In this document: piece by piece, positions 11,933 to 23,068 of the stretch
Layout: each line of letters begins with the position of its first letter
Numbering within the stretch: the first letter of the stretch is position 1
Source of the DNA: Saussurea involucrata
Taxonomy: Eukaryota; Streptophyta; Magnoliopsida; Asterales; Asteraceae
Assembly: GCA_033807775.1 (NCBI GenBank)
Contig: CM066317.1
Location: forward strand, 12,783,370-12,847,369
DNA: 64,000 nucleotides
Reading direction: 5' to 3'
Notes under the pieces: model-generated
Told to the model about the DNA's origin: nothing
What the model saw: only the letters and a program-made list of their open reading frames with translations
Database searches by the model: none
Program-made: the position numbers and the translations under genes

Positions 11933-12262
11933 AGAGGAAGGTTCACGTGAGGAGCGCGTCAAAACGTGAGAACGTGAGGAGCACTCCCGTGCTTCGGATC
12001 ACATATGATTTACACTGCTAAAAAATCGGAACTTCTCGAAAATTCGCGCAAAAGTGGCGCGAGGCGTGGCGCGATGCTGCAGGTCGCGGATCACATGTGA
12101 TTCAACACTGTAAATCATTAATGATTCATAACTGTCAATTCGAGTCCAGATCAGTTGTGAATCACATGTGATCCACAACTGTCAATCACATGTGATTCAT
12201 AACTGTCAATTGCTCCTCACCTTCTCTTAAATTGGTACGCTCCTCGTTTGAACCCGCCTCTA
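11933..12262. mobile_element. MITE of about 330 bp in a TA microsatellite
   Basis: The ends form an imperfect terminal inverted repeat: the left starts TAGAGGAAGGTTCACGTGAG, and the reverse complement of the right starts TAGAGGCGGGTTCAAACGAG. Both are bordered by long (TA)n runs, consistent with TA target duplication. The interior repeats the palindrome ATCACATGTGAT three times (plus one ATCACATATGAT) beside 'aactgtcaat' units. There is no coding capacity. Superfamily is uncertain: Tc1/mariner-like by the TA target, but the termini are not a classic Stowaway sequence. Confidence 0.6.
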
Positions 12263-12477
12263 TATATATATATATATATATATATAAACTCACACTTTTG
12301 TGAGGTTTCAGAGAACACCTAAAAAAATAGAAAATTAAAAAATACCCTGATAACCTTTCATCTGGACAATATACATTTATGCATATAATAATTTTTAACA
12401 TACACACATGCATATTTACAAGTGCATAAAAAATAACACAATTTATAGAAAATACAAGTTATATAACTTACGTATAA

Positions 12478-12965
12478 GAGCATCCATACATGTGTTGCAA
12501 GAGCTCTTGCAAGACCACCCCAATCTTGCTAAAATTGCAAGACCTTTAAATATATTAAATAAACACATTTTTTTTTAATTTAATTAGTTACTTTGTTTAA
12601 ACATTAATTATTATTAATATGTTTATTAAATTTAATTCATTTATTAGTTTATTTAAACATTATTTTTTTAATATTTTTATTAAAATTTCTTATCCACGAT
12701 TTTTTTTTAAAAATGATATTTTTATGCAATGTTTTTTATTTAAATTGCTAAATTATATTTACACAAAATATAATAAAAGAAAACAAAAGTAAAATTTTAG
12801 TTATCTATATTTTATAATTAATTTATTAGTTATATTATAATTATCTATATTGTTTATATTATAATTATTTATATTATAATTATCTATATTGTTTATATTA
12901 TAATTATTTATATTATAATTTATTAGTTTAGAAAGGAGTTTGGTCTTGCAGGTGTGTAGATGGTC
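12478..12965. mobile_element. PIF/Harbinger-type (Tourist-like) MITE
   Basis: 488 bp bounded by TAA target duplications at 12475-12477 and 12966-12968. Inverted ends start GAGCATCCATACAT and, on the other strand, GACCATCTACACAC; both continue into a TTGCAAGA/CTGCAAGA motif. The 3-bp TAA duplication and GAGCATC-type ends are typical of Harbinger MITEs. The middle is a very AT-rich tandem of 'ttatattataattatctatattg' type units (about 12830-12925) and is non-coding. Confidence 0.75.
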
Positions 12966-12975
12966 TAACCCATTA

Positions 12976-14862
12976 GGCCATCCACAGCGCATAGATAAAA
13001 GCCCTCAAGCCCTCAACGCCACATCAGCGCCACATCAGCTAAGCCCTCAAGCCCTAAACACCCCAGCGCATAACTAAAAGCCCTCAAGCCCTCAATGCCA
13101 CATCAGCGCCACATCATTTTTTTAATTCTTTTATTTATACATTTAATTATTTAACAAAATAAAAATATTTATATATTTTTGAATAAATAAAAATAAGATA
13201 AATAATAAAAATAAAAATTCATATCATTCATTAAAAATAAAAATTACAAAATACAAAACACTACCAATTATGAAATTTTTTAATTTGCTCTTTTCTCTTT
13301 AAAGTAACCCTCAAAACGTCTCCCGTAAGGTGATCATGCGAGGTCATGAAAAACTCGAAGTCTTTCTCAAATCGTTTTGAGCGTTCGATTTCGAGTTCTT
13401 GTTCCAACCTATCTCGTTCGAGTTTTGAGCGTTCGATTTCGAGATCGAGTTTTTTCATTTTGTATTCCATTGTATCATAAATCTTGTCGTTGAACGTCGT
13501 CAACAACTGAGTAACACTTTCGTTCGTATTCGACCCGGACGTATTACTCGTTGATGTTTTTTTTGCCTTGTTTCTCCCGATGGGTCGTTGAAGTTGCTCG
13601 ATGGAGTTGTCGTCATCGTCATCATTGGAAGGGTTGGTACGTTTTGAACCCCGCGATGAAGTTGTCGTCATCGTTGGAACGGCTCCCCATTTTGGACATT
13701 TTTTTAGGACTTCCCAAGCTTGTTCTTTAGAGAAAGCAAACCCTTGTTGTGCTTGGTACCGTTCGTGTGCCACTCGTGAAATGTCGGCATCACTCATTCC
13801 GCTTGATCTATTATTGACCAAGTTGTTGTAGATGCCGCCAAAAAGAGCAATTTTTTTATTCAGGTCGTTGAACTTGGTGTTGAGTTGATGAGTTGTTCTA
13901 TAATTGGCGCGACCCATCAAACTATAGAACACTTCCCCGATTCGGGTCCAAAAACCTTCTACATTTATGTAAATTCAAGTATAAGAATATTAACAAGAAT
14001 AATAATAATAATAATATTAATAATAACAATAAAAATATTACCATGGGTTTGTGCGTTACCGATAACGGGGTCCTCCGAAACGTCAACCCACGCCGACACT
14101 AACGCGAGTTCCTCCTCGTTAGTCCACATCTGTTTGGGGGCTCTATTTTCATTTTGTTTGTTTTTTTCCTTTTCTCGATGGTCTCGGGTTTGATGGTTCC
14201 GGGTTTGATGGTTGTGTGTAGATGGATTGTGGTGTGTGCGGGCTAGTATGTTGGGTTTCCGGAACAATGTCGTCGGCGAGATTGATTGCGGGTGAAGGAA
14301 TATTGTAGTTGGCCGGAGTAAAACCTCGTTCAATCAAACCGGGACGTGTAAATTGATAAGGAAATTGTTGGTGAAATTGTTGGGGAAATTGTGGCGAAAA
14401 TTGTGGCGGATATTGTTGCGAAAATTGTGGCGGATATTGTTGCGAAAATTGCGGATGATAACTTTGTTGTGTAAACGCTTGGAAACCAAGCTCCGGGTCT
14501 TCTTGCGGTTGTGGTGTATCCGGTCGGTTACGACGGGATGTAGGTGTTTTGTTTGGATTCATGATGAAATTTGAGAGAGTTTGAGAGAATTTGAGAGAGT
14601 TTGAGAGATTGTTGGTGTGAAAAAATAAGAGGTTGAGGGTTAATATATATAGTGTGATTAAATTGAAAAAAAAATTAAATAAAAAAAATTAAATAAAAAG
14701 TAGCCGTTTGAAAGAGCCGTTTGAATAAAAAATTTAAAAAAAAAATTAAATAAACAAAACATGTTCGGGTTCCTCGGGTTTTCGAGCCCGAGCCACCCCC
14801 ACCGTTACCCGATGGAGCCCGCAGCGAGCCCGTGGCCGAGCCCACGGGCGCTGCGGAAGGCC
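12976..14862 (-). mobile_element. Harbinger-type element carrying only the Myb/SANT-like ORF
   Basis: 1887 bp between TTA target duplications (12973-12975 and 14863-14865). The inverted ends start GGCCATCCACAGCGC and, on the other strand, GGCCTTCCGCAGCGC. It starts eight bases after the TAA duplication of the adjacent MITE. A direct repeat of about 80 bp near the left end (units at about 12988 and 13068) includes 'agccctcaagccctcaa' and 'gccacatcagcgccacatca'. The only gene is the Myb/SANT-type ORF on the minus strand. No DDE transposase is present, so it is a non-autonomous derivative. Confidence 0.8.
13261..14562 (-). pseudogene. Harbinger ORF1-like Myb/SANT protein, two exons, probably frameshifted
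   Basis: Exon 1 (14562-14042) starts MNPNKTPTSRRNRP, followed by a Gln/Pro/Phe-rich tract of repeated QQYPPQFS units and then a Myb/SANT-type segment (WTNEEELALVSAWVDVSEDP). A GT..AG intron of 83 bp (13959-14041, ATT-rich) fits in phase: ...NAQTH joins EGFWTRIGEVFYS. Exon 2 (13958-13261) holds the rest of the DNA-binding region, a Lys/Ser/Asp-rich linker and a C-terminal coiled coil rich in LEIERSKLERDR-type heptads. In PIF/Harbinger elements this protein binds element ends and aids the transposase. The start frame and SANT frame differ by one base near an A-run at about 14150-14180, so the gene is probably broken unless a second small intron was missed. Confidence 0.75.
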
Positions 14863-15093
14863 TTACAAATTTTATAAAAGTTAAAATAAAACAAAATATA
14901 AAATATTACCAAAATATTGAAAACTCTTTATAGAAAATCATAAGTGATTGTATTATGGGCAAGTGTATGAGCCCTTGACTCCTTGAGTCCTTTCCCAACG
15001 AACTATGACCCATTCTTTTTGGTTGGTTTAACTCAAGCCCTGGCTCGGTTTAAGTTTAACCACGGGTCCACGGCTATCTCAGTTTCCATTTAA

Positions 15094-15411
15094 GAGTAAA
15101 TTACACCAGAGGTCCCCATGTCATGTGGTTAGGTTGGAATATGGATTTGGTCCCTAAAATAAAATAATTACATCGGACGTCTCTATGGTTGTCATTTTGT
15201 TTTACGTTAGATCCTTGTGGTTGTCATTTTGTTTCAATTTTGGTTCTTATGGTTTAGATAAAAAAAAGAGTAATTTGAAACAAAATGAGAACCACAAGGA
15301 TCTGACATGAAACCAAATGACAACCATAGAGATGTCTGGTGTAAATATTTAATTTTAGGGACCAAATCCAGATTTTGACCTAACCACAGGGACCTCTGGT
15401 GTAATTTACTA
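15094..15411. mobile_element. Fold-back MULE-type MITE with 9-bp target duplication
   Basis: 318 bp, almost entirely one long inverted repeat of about 150 bp per arm: the left end GAGTAAATTACACCAGAGGT is mirrored by TAGTAAATTACACCAGAGGT on the other strand. It is flanked by identical 9-bp TCCATTTAA at 15085-15093 and 15412-15420, the duplication size of Mutator-like elements. There is no coding capacity. A transcript would fold into a near-perfect hairpin. Confidence 0.85.
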
Positions 15412-15420
15412 TCCATTTAA

Positions 15421-15862
15421 ACTTCAATTTTGGTCTTTAAGCGTTTGTCAATTTTAATGGATATACTTTTTAAAATTTTAAAATTTGGTCTTTTATGTTT
15501 GTCATTTTATAATTTTTCCAATTAAGTTCAATTAAGTGAGGAGTATTTTAGTCATTTTAAACATTTTTATGTTAAATCCATCACCATCCGGCTAAATGGG
15601 GGGATATTTTAGTCATCAGAAAAAAGTAACGGTCGCTAGAAGAAGGGATCTAAACCGTTATGAAATGACAAATATAAAGAACCGAATACAAGTTTTCAAA
15701 ATTTAAGGACAATATTTGTTGAAATTGATAAATGATAAAAGGACCAAATGATATTGTTTTGTTTATTGTGCATGTGATAGTTTTTAATAAACTGAAAATT
15801 AGAGTCATCTACATGTTTTCTACAGAAACCTTATGTAATGTCATTATTTTTTAAAGATTTTT
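15421..15862. other. AT-rich spacer, possible older fold-back remnant
   Basis: Segments around 15428-15505 ('ttggtctttaagcg', 'tttgtcattttataa') have loose inverted likeness to 15660-15755 ('aaatgacaaatataaag', 'aaaaggaccaaatg'). It could be a decayed fold-back MITE; no target duplication is clear and no gene is seen. Confidence 0.35.
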
Positions 15863-16138
15863 AGGGGTCGTTTTTTAAACATTTACTTTGATAAGTGCTT
15901 ACCGGTTCAATTACCTTACCGGATAAATATAATAAAGATTGAGAATCTTATCCGGTAAGAGGGAAGACGAAGATCGAGAGTCTTACTCAGTAAGTGATGG
16001 TGATGACTTTTACCCGTTAAGCGTTTACCGGGTTATAAACGCTCATCATCAATCCATTTTGATGGTCTAGAATGTTATCCCATAAAGTAAACGATAGTGG
16101 TGACTCTTGTCGATAAACGTTTAGTAAACAACCCCTTA
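15863..16138. mobile_element. hAT-like MITE
   Basis: The ends AGGGGTCGTTTTTTAAAC and, on the other strand, AGGGGTTGTTTACTAAAC form a TIR of about 20 bp typical of plant hAT MITEs. The interior repeats 'taccgg' and 'gtaag' motifs in both orientations. An intact 8-bp target duplication is not visible, so it may be old. Confidence 0.55.
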
Positions 16139-17125
16139 TACTTTGTGAAAGAAATGACTTGAAAATTGCATGCCACCTAAAATTTGAAGGCTATTTTTGT
16201 AAAAAATTGAATATATATAGAGTTTGGTTTCGGTGAGAAGTTGAGGTTAACATGAGAAGCGTGAAAACTGGTTATAAACCGTTGGATGAGAAATTGACAT
16301 ACATTAGGATGAGATGCACCAAGATAAAATATACTTAGATACACCAAATCAATTCCCTTCTAAGCTGCAATTCAGGGGGTATTTGATTAAAAGCGATTAA
16401 CGATTCATATCCACTTTTTACATGATCCTTCATCTATATATATATTTGTATATGTATATATCAAATGAGATCAATACGAGTCATACATTTAAGACAATTA
16501 AGTATACTTTTAAATTAAAAATAAAAGATGAATTAGTAATATTATTTTTGATGACAAGTTGACAACCCAACAAATTGAAATTTGGTAATATTCTATTCCG
16601 TTTCCACATATTCAATTTTCATATTTGTATCAATCTTCCATTTTTATTCTCCCTATATATCATGATTTAGGCAACCCTAATACCTATCAAACTTGTTGCA
16701 CCTCTTTATCAATTATCATTTATAGAGTGGGTATCACAATATATAACTATTAAGTATCACATTGTGTATCTGTCACAACGTGTACATAATAAATATAATT
16801 ATACAACAATATCGCTCCCTCTCACTACTCATTGGCTTTGTTGACCCTTGCCATCGATCTCCTCTTTTTTATCTGTTTTCTGTCTTTTAATTTTCTATCT
16901 TTTAAGAGCACATATAGACAATTTAAAAAAAATGGATAACCAGAAGAAAAAACGATCGAAAAGAGGAAGATTGATGGCAGAGGCCAACAACGGTAATAAA
17001 CAATGGACGACAATGGGGCGACGAAGGATGGCGAGATGCGTGCATGATGTAGGCTTGAAAACGGTAAAACTAATTGATGTTTTATAACTCCTAGCCAATT
17101 TAGGTAGTTTTTTGGGTTAATGAAA
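16139..17125. other. Spacer without convincing features
   Basis: AT-rich. 16210-16280 ('tatatatagagtttggtttcggtgagaag') looks like one end of a MITE similar in style to 11933-12262, but I found no matching second end. Overlapping ORFs of 79 and 111 codons on opposite strands (16825-17160) are basic, lack known motifs and run into the Helitron end; they are probably chance. Confidence 0.4.
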
Positions 17126-17155
17126 CTAGTGTTCGACATCGCGCGTTGCGCGATG
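17126..17155 (-). mobile_element. Helitron 3' terminus H1 (CTAG plus hairpin)
   Basis: On the minus strand this reads an 8-bp perfect stem, CATCGCGC-loop-GCGCGATG, then 7 nt and CTAG, followed by T: the canonical Helitron 3' end. The element body extends to higher coordinates. Its 5' end may be one of the iterated Helitron-like ends at 40.4-41.2 kb, with the solo-LTR complex and the LINE inside it; that link is an inference. Confidence 0.75.
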
Positions 17156-18280
17156 ATCAAATTTTATATTAACAAAATTGTAAAAAATTATTTTTATTAT
17201 TTTCACATATATGAAATATGTTGCAAATCTATATACAACAATTTATTTTAGATAAAGATTGACTTTAAACATATTCAACTAATAAAATTATGGAAATATG
17301 TTGGATGTGTATTGAAAATTATTAGTAATAACTATAATTTAAATATTTATATATAACATTAATGAACTTGTTTAAAATAAATCGATATAAATTGAAAAAT
17401 AAATCATAGGTCACCAACGTAGTAAAATATATCGGATAACCAAAACTCAACACTACAATAAAGAAAAATTAAAAATATTTAGATTTAGAATAAATATTCT
17501 ATGTTTCTTTAAATAGAAACAACGTATATACAAATTGTATCAACAATTAATGAATAAAATTACATTATCAAATATTTATATATCATTAAGATAGGTAATT
17601 AAAATAATCTTTATATAAAAGACCAATAATATGAATATTTCAAAAATTATAATCGTCTACTAAAAAAATTACGACAATAAATGATTAAATTTAATAAAGT
17701 GTTTGTATTTATTTATATTATTATTTTATTATAAGAAAATACGTAGAAGTCTTTAGATTTTAAAAAATGTTTTTATCAAGAATCCACTTTTTTCGTTTAG
17801 TCACCGACTTTTTTCAATCTTTCCGTTCCTTCATCATCAATTCCTTGATTTTTTTTGCAGTTTGGGTCAAAATTTGTATTAATACATGAGTTACATGAAC
17901 ATGATTACATAGCATTGCAGTTTAATTGATTGTATCGGCTACATTGTTAACAGTGGTATCGATCTTATTAAATCGTAGCAAGATTTTGATGTTGAAACTT
18001 ATAAGTTGTATGAAGCAAAAAAGTAAATTCACAAAATGAATTCAATCTAATAGTGAACATAATTCAAAATAACTAGAGGTCAAGAAAACAAATTTGAAGA
18101 ATATTAGTCGGTTTATATTTAATTAGAACATTAATTTTCCAAATGAACACTCAAAACATATTAGTATATATCAAACCAATAAACGAATATAAAAGTGAAG
18201 ATTGATTGTCCTTTGCTAGTATAATGTAATATCAAAGTAACTAATACTCAAATATTCTTTTAGCATTGTAGGTTACATTA
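17156..18280. other. AT-rich presumed Helitron body, no genes seen
   Basis: No Rep/helicase coding or other homology is seen in this strongly AT-rich stretch. It continues past the inserted solo LTR at 36697. Confidence 0.4.
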
Positions 18281-18784
18281 TGTAATAACCGGGTTTTTAT
18301 TTGGTCGATAAATAGAGTTTGTGGCAGAAGTTTGAGAAATAGGAAGTTTTGTGTTTCAAGTGTGAAAAATTGAAGTTTTGTGTTTTAGTGGAAAAGGTAT
18401 AAAAAGGGTGGAAAAACCCTAATTCCATCATTCTCAAAATTATCCCAGTGTGAGTGTGGCGGCTTAGAGAGACAGAACAGTGAAAAGAGAAATCGATTTC
18501 CATAGCGATTAGAGAAGGAAAAGGTTCATCAAATTGGAAGAAGAATTGAGAGATTGAATCTAATCCTCCATTGGTTCATTCAGGTAATCTCAAATCCCAA
18601 CCTTTAATTTTAGAGTTCTGTTGGTTTGATTGGATTTTGAGGGTTTCGCTATTTTAGAGTTTAATGTGAATGTTTAAATGAATTTAGAAGATTATAATGG
18701 AGTTAAATTAATCAATTTGTTGGATAAGAAACTCGTTAATCGATTGGAACAGATTAAGTTTTCGGTCCTATTAATTAATCAATA

Positions 18785-19450
18785 TCGGAATATATTAAGT
18801 CCCGGAATATAGAACTCGATGTGATCCAGAATGGACTTTAATTGGAGGATCCGGAAGTTTTGGGCTTACATGTTCTGGAATTTTATTTGTGGGATCCGGA
18901 ATGTGAGTGTGCGTATAGGATCCGGAATGTGAGTATGTGAGTGTTAGATCCGGAATGTGAGTGTGTGTATTTGGATCCGGTATGTAAAAATCACAGTTCC
19001 GGAATTGTAAATAAAAGAGGTTCGGTATTGAATGTGAATCGGAATTGGTTGTGTTGGGCTATTGTCACGTGACCAGGCTTGGGCCACTAATAATTCTGGA
19101 ATTTAAAATGTAACTTGGGCTTTTCAGTTGTAGTCCCGGAATGCCACTTTGGGGGATCCGGAATCTCATATTGAGATCCGGAATTTGTGTAATGGACTTA
19201 CTAAGTAGACCACGTGTTTCGGAGTCCACTTAGTTAGTTGGGCCGATAATTAAATTAGTTGTTGGGCCGTTAATTAAATTAGTTGTTGGACCGAGAGTTA
19301 GTGGATTTAGGTTTGAATTAGTGTAATTCAGAATTTAATAACCTTGGGCCGAGAGTTAGTGGAATTAGTTTTTGAATTAGTGTAATTTAGAATTTATTTA
19401 TTGGGCCGAGAAGTTTGGAAGTTGTTTATTTGATCCGGAAATTAAATATT
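18785..19450. repeat. Dispersed TCCGGAAT repeats in the solo LTR
   Basis: More than ten copies of GATCCGGAAT or CCGGAAT, many followed by 'gtgagtgtg'. TCCGGA is a perfect palindrome. Two 'gttgggccg' type units and two 'ccgagagttagtgga' units follow at 19235-19360. Confidence 0.8.
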
Positions 19451-19956
19451 TTAGTGTCCGAGACTTAGGATCCGGTGTTCTCCAACTCAGACTTTTCTAG
19501 TTAGTAAAACTCAGTAGGATCCAGTGTGTCTTACCCGGTATGTGTGATGGATTTAATTTGTAGGTGCGTGTAGAGATGATCGGTGCGAGTAAGAACTTCT
19601 AAGCAGGACTCCAGGTGAGTCTTTCTAAACCTAAATTTTATACAAGTGGGTTGATGGTTATTATCTAAACGTTCTCTTTTCAACTGTATTTATTTCAAAG
19701 TGAAGAATAAGCGTGTTTGAAGGTTATTATCTGAATGTGTGCTTTTCAACTGCTTCTATTTCAAAGCAAATATTTATTGTGTGACAATATGTGTGATTTA
19801 TATGTGTGTGACCATGCTCTGGCTTTGGTGTGAAATGGGGGTGTGTCCCATAATAATTATATATATGAATTTGTTTCATATATGGGCGGTGTGTGCCCTA
19901 TTGCGCTGTCACAGTGTGTGTGACTATAGCGTGTGTGTGCCCTATTGCGCTGTCAC

Positions 19957-19980
19957 GGTGTGTGTGTGTGTGTGTGTGTG
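19957..19980. repeat. (GT)n microsatellite, insertion site of element A
   Basis: The dinucleotide run ends at the LTR of A. The last five bases GTGTG (19976-19980) are repeated at 36272-36276 as the target duplication. Confidence 0.8.
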
Positions 19981-20178
19981 TGTAACATCCCACATTCTAT
20001 ATAAGACAAACGTAGCATTAAAATATAACTTTCTCATAACTGGGTTCCAAAATTTTCGTTACATCATACATAAACTAAGGTTGGCGGAAACAACTTATAC
20101 ACAACTGAGAATAACTATTACTACAAGTGGCACCGACACTGTCTCTAACTGCGTTTGTACTCTACCCTGCCCTTGCTC

Positions 20179-20211
20179 ACTTACCTGAGTCTTCTACTGT
20201 TAGCTTACCTG
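20179..20211 (-). promoter_or_regulatory. Two CAGGTAAG splice-donor-like sites in LTR A
   Basis: On the sense strand, CAGGTAAG (20204-20211) and CAGGTAAGT (20179-20187) follow the conserved stem-loop by 31 and 55 nt. Both match the plant 5' splice-site consensus. The solo LTR keeps one at 36460-36467. Whether they are used is unknown. Confidence 0.5.
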
Positions 20212-20241
20212 AAAAGGGTTTTTGTTTTGAAAAGCGAGGGT

Positions 20242-20257
20242 TAGACCATGAGGTCTA
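20242..20257 (-). promoter_or_regulatory. Conserved LTR stem-loop, element A 3' LTR copy
   Basis: TAGACC-ATGA-GGTCTA next to GTGAG (sense CTCAC), 261 bp from the sense LTR end. Confidence 0.65.
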
Positions 20258-21615
20258 GTGAGTTCCCTCCATAAACAGTGTACGTCAACATTATAAATTA
20301 TTTTTATAAAACAATTCACATTCTTCACATAAGCGTCAAGCATGGTACTGCACTGTGTTAAGGATCACATCGTTAACCGCGATCAGGGCCCCAGCAGACT
20401 CCCCTTTCGCCTCTTCTGGAGCCTACGCAGACTCCCCTTCCCGGAGCCTACGCAGACTCCCCTCTACTCGAAATAGGAGGAAACGAATTCCAGCCTACCA
20501 GTCTGTCATACATATCCAAGGGGTCATCAGAACCCGAGGATCTATCTCTGATCCCACAGTGCAGACCGACTCCACATAGCATACACATAGTTCGTCATAA
20601 ACATAAAACATGAGCTCCGTATAACGTTTTACAATCCATATCATATTGCTGGAAAATCTTTTCAGTAGAACAATTCTTTTCATGGGAAAACATTCGTAAC
20701 AGCTTGTAAATAAATCATGCTCATAAACATACTCTGATCAGTAGAGTACTAACTTTCGTTTACGTAAAAGTCAGGTAAAATAACAGAGTATATGCATAAA
20801 ATCACTTTCCTTGGAAAACACGTAAGAGCACGTATTTTAGTTGGAAAAACTCACCTGGCGCGCGTTAATATCTTCTCGTATCAAACTTCTTACTTACTCC
20901 CCCGACGTCTAGATGGAACACCTAAGATGTGGGAAACGTAACTCATAAATCTAGCAATTAATAATTTAACTTTTCTCTCCATCTTAAGTCCCAATTCTTT
21001 TTATTTACTTAAATCCACTTTACCTTAAATTTACTTATTATACCAATCCATAAACAAATCCATATAAGATCCCTAATTAATTCCTTAATGGAGTCCATAT
21101 TTAAAAACATAAGAATTCCATAACTCTTCTTAACCCACGGCTTAAAACGGAAGAAAGCCCCAAGAGAAATAAATGCACATGGCCCAAGAGGGCATTTAAT
21201 GCACACGACCCACTACAAGAAATCTATTCCTTCACACACCAAGACTATGAATATGGAACGCTACCGGGACTACACATTTATATTAATACAGGGAATTCGA
21301 ATTATTAGGATACCGAAACTCATAAACCACATACCGGGACTGTAAAAATTGTAACATCCCTTAATCCCAACATACAAGTTCCATATAATTCACCACAAAA
21401 TAACATATCATAATCCAAATATGGTCCCTTAAATTCTACAATTAAGTCTTTCAGTACAAACTTTTTCGAATAAAGTAAAATACATAACATCTACTAATTA
21501 TAACTGGAATCTTCATAATCATTCAACATCCACAAAAGCTAACATGATAAATCCTATCATTGTCTCTTGTTTGCTCCATGACCTGGAATACATATTTTAA
21601 AACAAAAATGAGGGT

Positions 21616-21631
21616 TAGACCTTGAGGTCTA
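21616..21631 (-). promoter_or_regulatory. Conserved LTR stem-loop, element B 3' LTR copy
   Basis: TAGACC-TTGA-GGTCTA next to GTGAG, 266 bp from the sense LTR end; ACCTG (sense CAGGT) at 21581-21585. Confidence 0.65.
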
Positions 21632-22084
21632 GTGAGAAAAATCCCCGTTAGTTAAAGAAAACTTTTGCACAAAGTCATACATATACTTCACATAAGAATA
21701 CCAATTATGACTCATGTAATCTTTCCATCTCTTTCTCCTTTCTTTTCCTTGGCCATATTAATTGGTAGCAAGCCAATTAATTAATTTACTCCGCTGTACT
21801 AAATACAGCCAACACCACTGTCCCTTTGTACAGCCAACTTTCACCGGTCCTAAGCCCGGCCAACTAGTACTCATACCATGCAATATTCATATAAACATTA
21901 TATGCACCATATTACATTTAATCACATATATGTATTCCATTTGAAAACATTTCAAATAAAAACTCACCTCGTTTGTTTATCACAAAAACTCTTCCAAGAT
22001 AATTCACGTGTGTCGATCCCTCACAGAATCTGAAATACCAAATATTTCCTTTAATACTTTAAACTTACAAAATTCCCAACTGAA

Positions 22085-22445
22085 ATCGCAATGAATAGTA
22101 CCAAATCGCAATCTCCTATTGCGATTCCACCCCGAAGTCGCAACCCCTTATTGCGATTCCACCCCGAAGTCGCAACCCCTTATTGCGATTCCACAATCCA
22201 CCTTGGAGTCGCAACCCACTATTGCGATTCCACCTTGGAGTCGCAACCCGCTATTGCGATTCCACCTTGGAGTCGCAACCAACTACTGCGATTTCAAGCC
22301 AAGTCGCAAACGACCATTGCGACTTCATACCCAAGTCGCAACCAACCATTGCGACTCCGATGAATGTCGCAGTCGTCCATTGCGACTTCGATGAATATTA
22401 ACCTACTGCGACTTCGATGAATACTAGCCTACTGCGACTTCGATG
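22085..22445. repeat. CGCAAT/ATTGCG inverted-repeat array in B 3' LTR
   Basis: About ten units of roughly 32 bp alternate TCGCAA and TTGCGA, so neighbouring units can pair. Unit spacers change gradually along the array (CCACCCCGAAG, CCACCTTGGAG, then TTCATACCCAAG), suggesting local tandem growth. Confidence 0.85.
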
Positions 22446-23030
22446 AAAGTCTCAGTCTACTGTTTCATCCTAAAACCCAGATTTTTGCAGTTTTATTCTA
22501 TGTATGTTTATATAACTTTGCAGATATGTTTTATACTACCATTAGAACACTATTCCAAACCCATAATTCATATACCTTCTAAAAATAACATAACCCACTT
22601 CTAAGGTTCATGTAAAACCTATTATACATAAAAAGAAGAATTAGGATGGATTATTACCTTGTTGTTTCAGATGAATTGAATCTTAAACTCAGCTGCAAAC
22701 AATCAGATACTTCTTCCTCTTCCTTAGTTTCCTTCAACCTCTTTCACTCTCTCTCTAAAATCGAAAACACCACCTAGACACACACTACACTTTGCTATAA
22801 ATGGTAAAAAGGAGACACCTCATTCCTATAGAATGAAAGTCGGTTTTTGGCTAACAGGAGGTGTCACCCAACTTTCCAAATGAACCCCAAACTTGTTCCA
22901 TTTAACCAAATATACCCCTAAACTTTCATAAAAATTAAAACTTACCCCTTAACTTCTCATTCCTTAAAATACCCATATAAACTTATAAAATTCTTATATT
23001 TTAAATTAAATAAAATACCTGGTTATTACA

Positions 23031-23047
23031 ACATCTCCCCCTTAAAA
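23031..23047 (-). promoter_or_regulatory. Polypurine tract of B
   Basis: The minus strand reads TTTTAAGGGGGAGATGT directly before the 3' LTR. Confidence 0.75.
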
Positions 23048-23068
23048 GAATTCCGTCCCGGAATTCAG

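Larger units (their letters stand above)
21350..23030 (-). repeat. 3' LTR of B
   Basis: TGTAACATCCCTTAATCC to GGTTATTACA on the plus strand. Contains the TCGCAA...TTGCGA array at about 22085-22445 and the stem-loop at 21616-21631. Confidence 0.92.

Noticed and set aside
16210..16450. Possible second MITE starting 'tatatatagagtttgg'
   Set aside because: Only one end looks familiar; no inverted partner or target duplication was found.
16825..17160. Basic ORFs on opposite strands (79 and 111 codons)
   Set aside because: No motif, mutually overlapping, and the longer one starts inside the Helitron terminator.
19739..20188. 149-codon Cys/Val-rich ORF
   Set aside because: It crosses the solo LTR to LTR A junction through a (GT)n tract, so it cannot be an ancestral gene.
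22091..22401. Overlapping ORFs with repeated MRFHPEVATPYCDS-like peptides, also at 28606-28914
   Set aside because: Produced by the CGCAAT array in the LTRs of B; three frames are open at once, as expected for a repeat rather than a gene.
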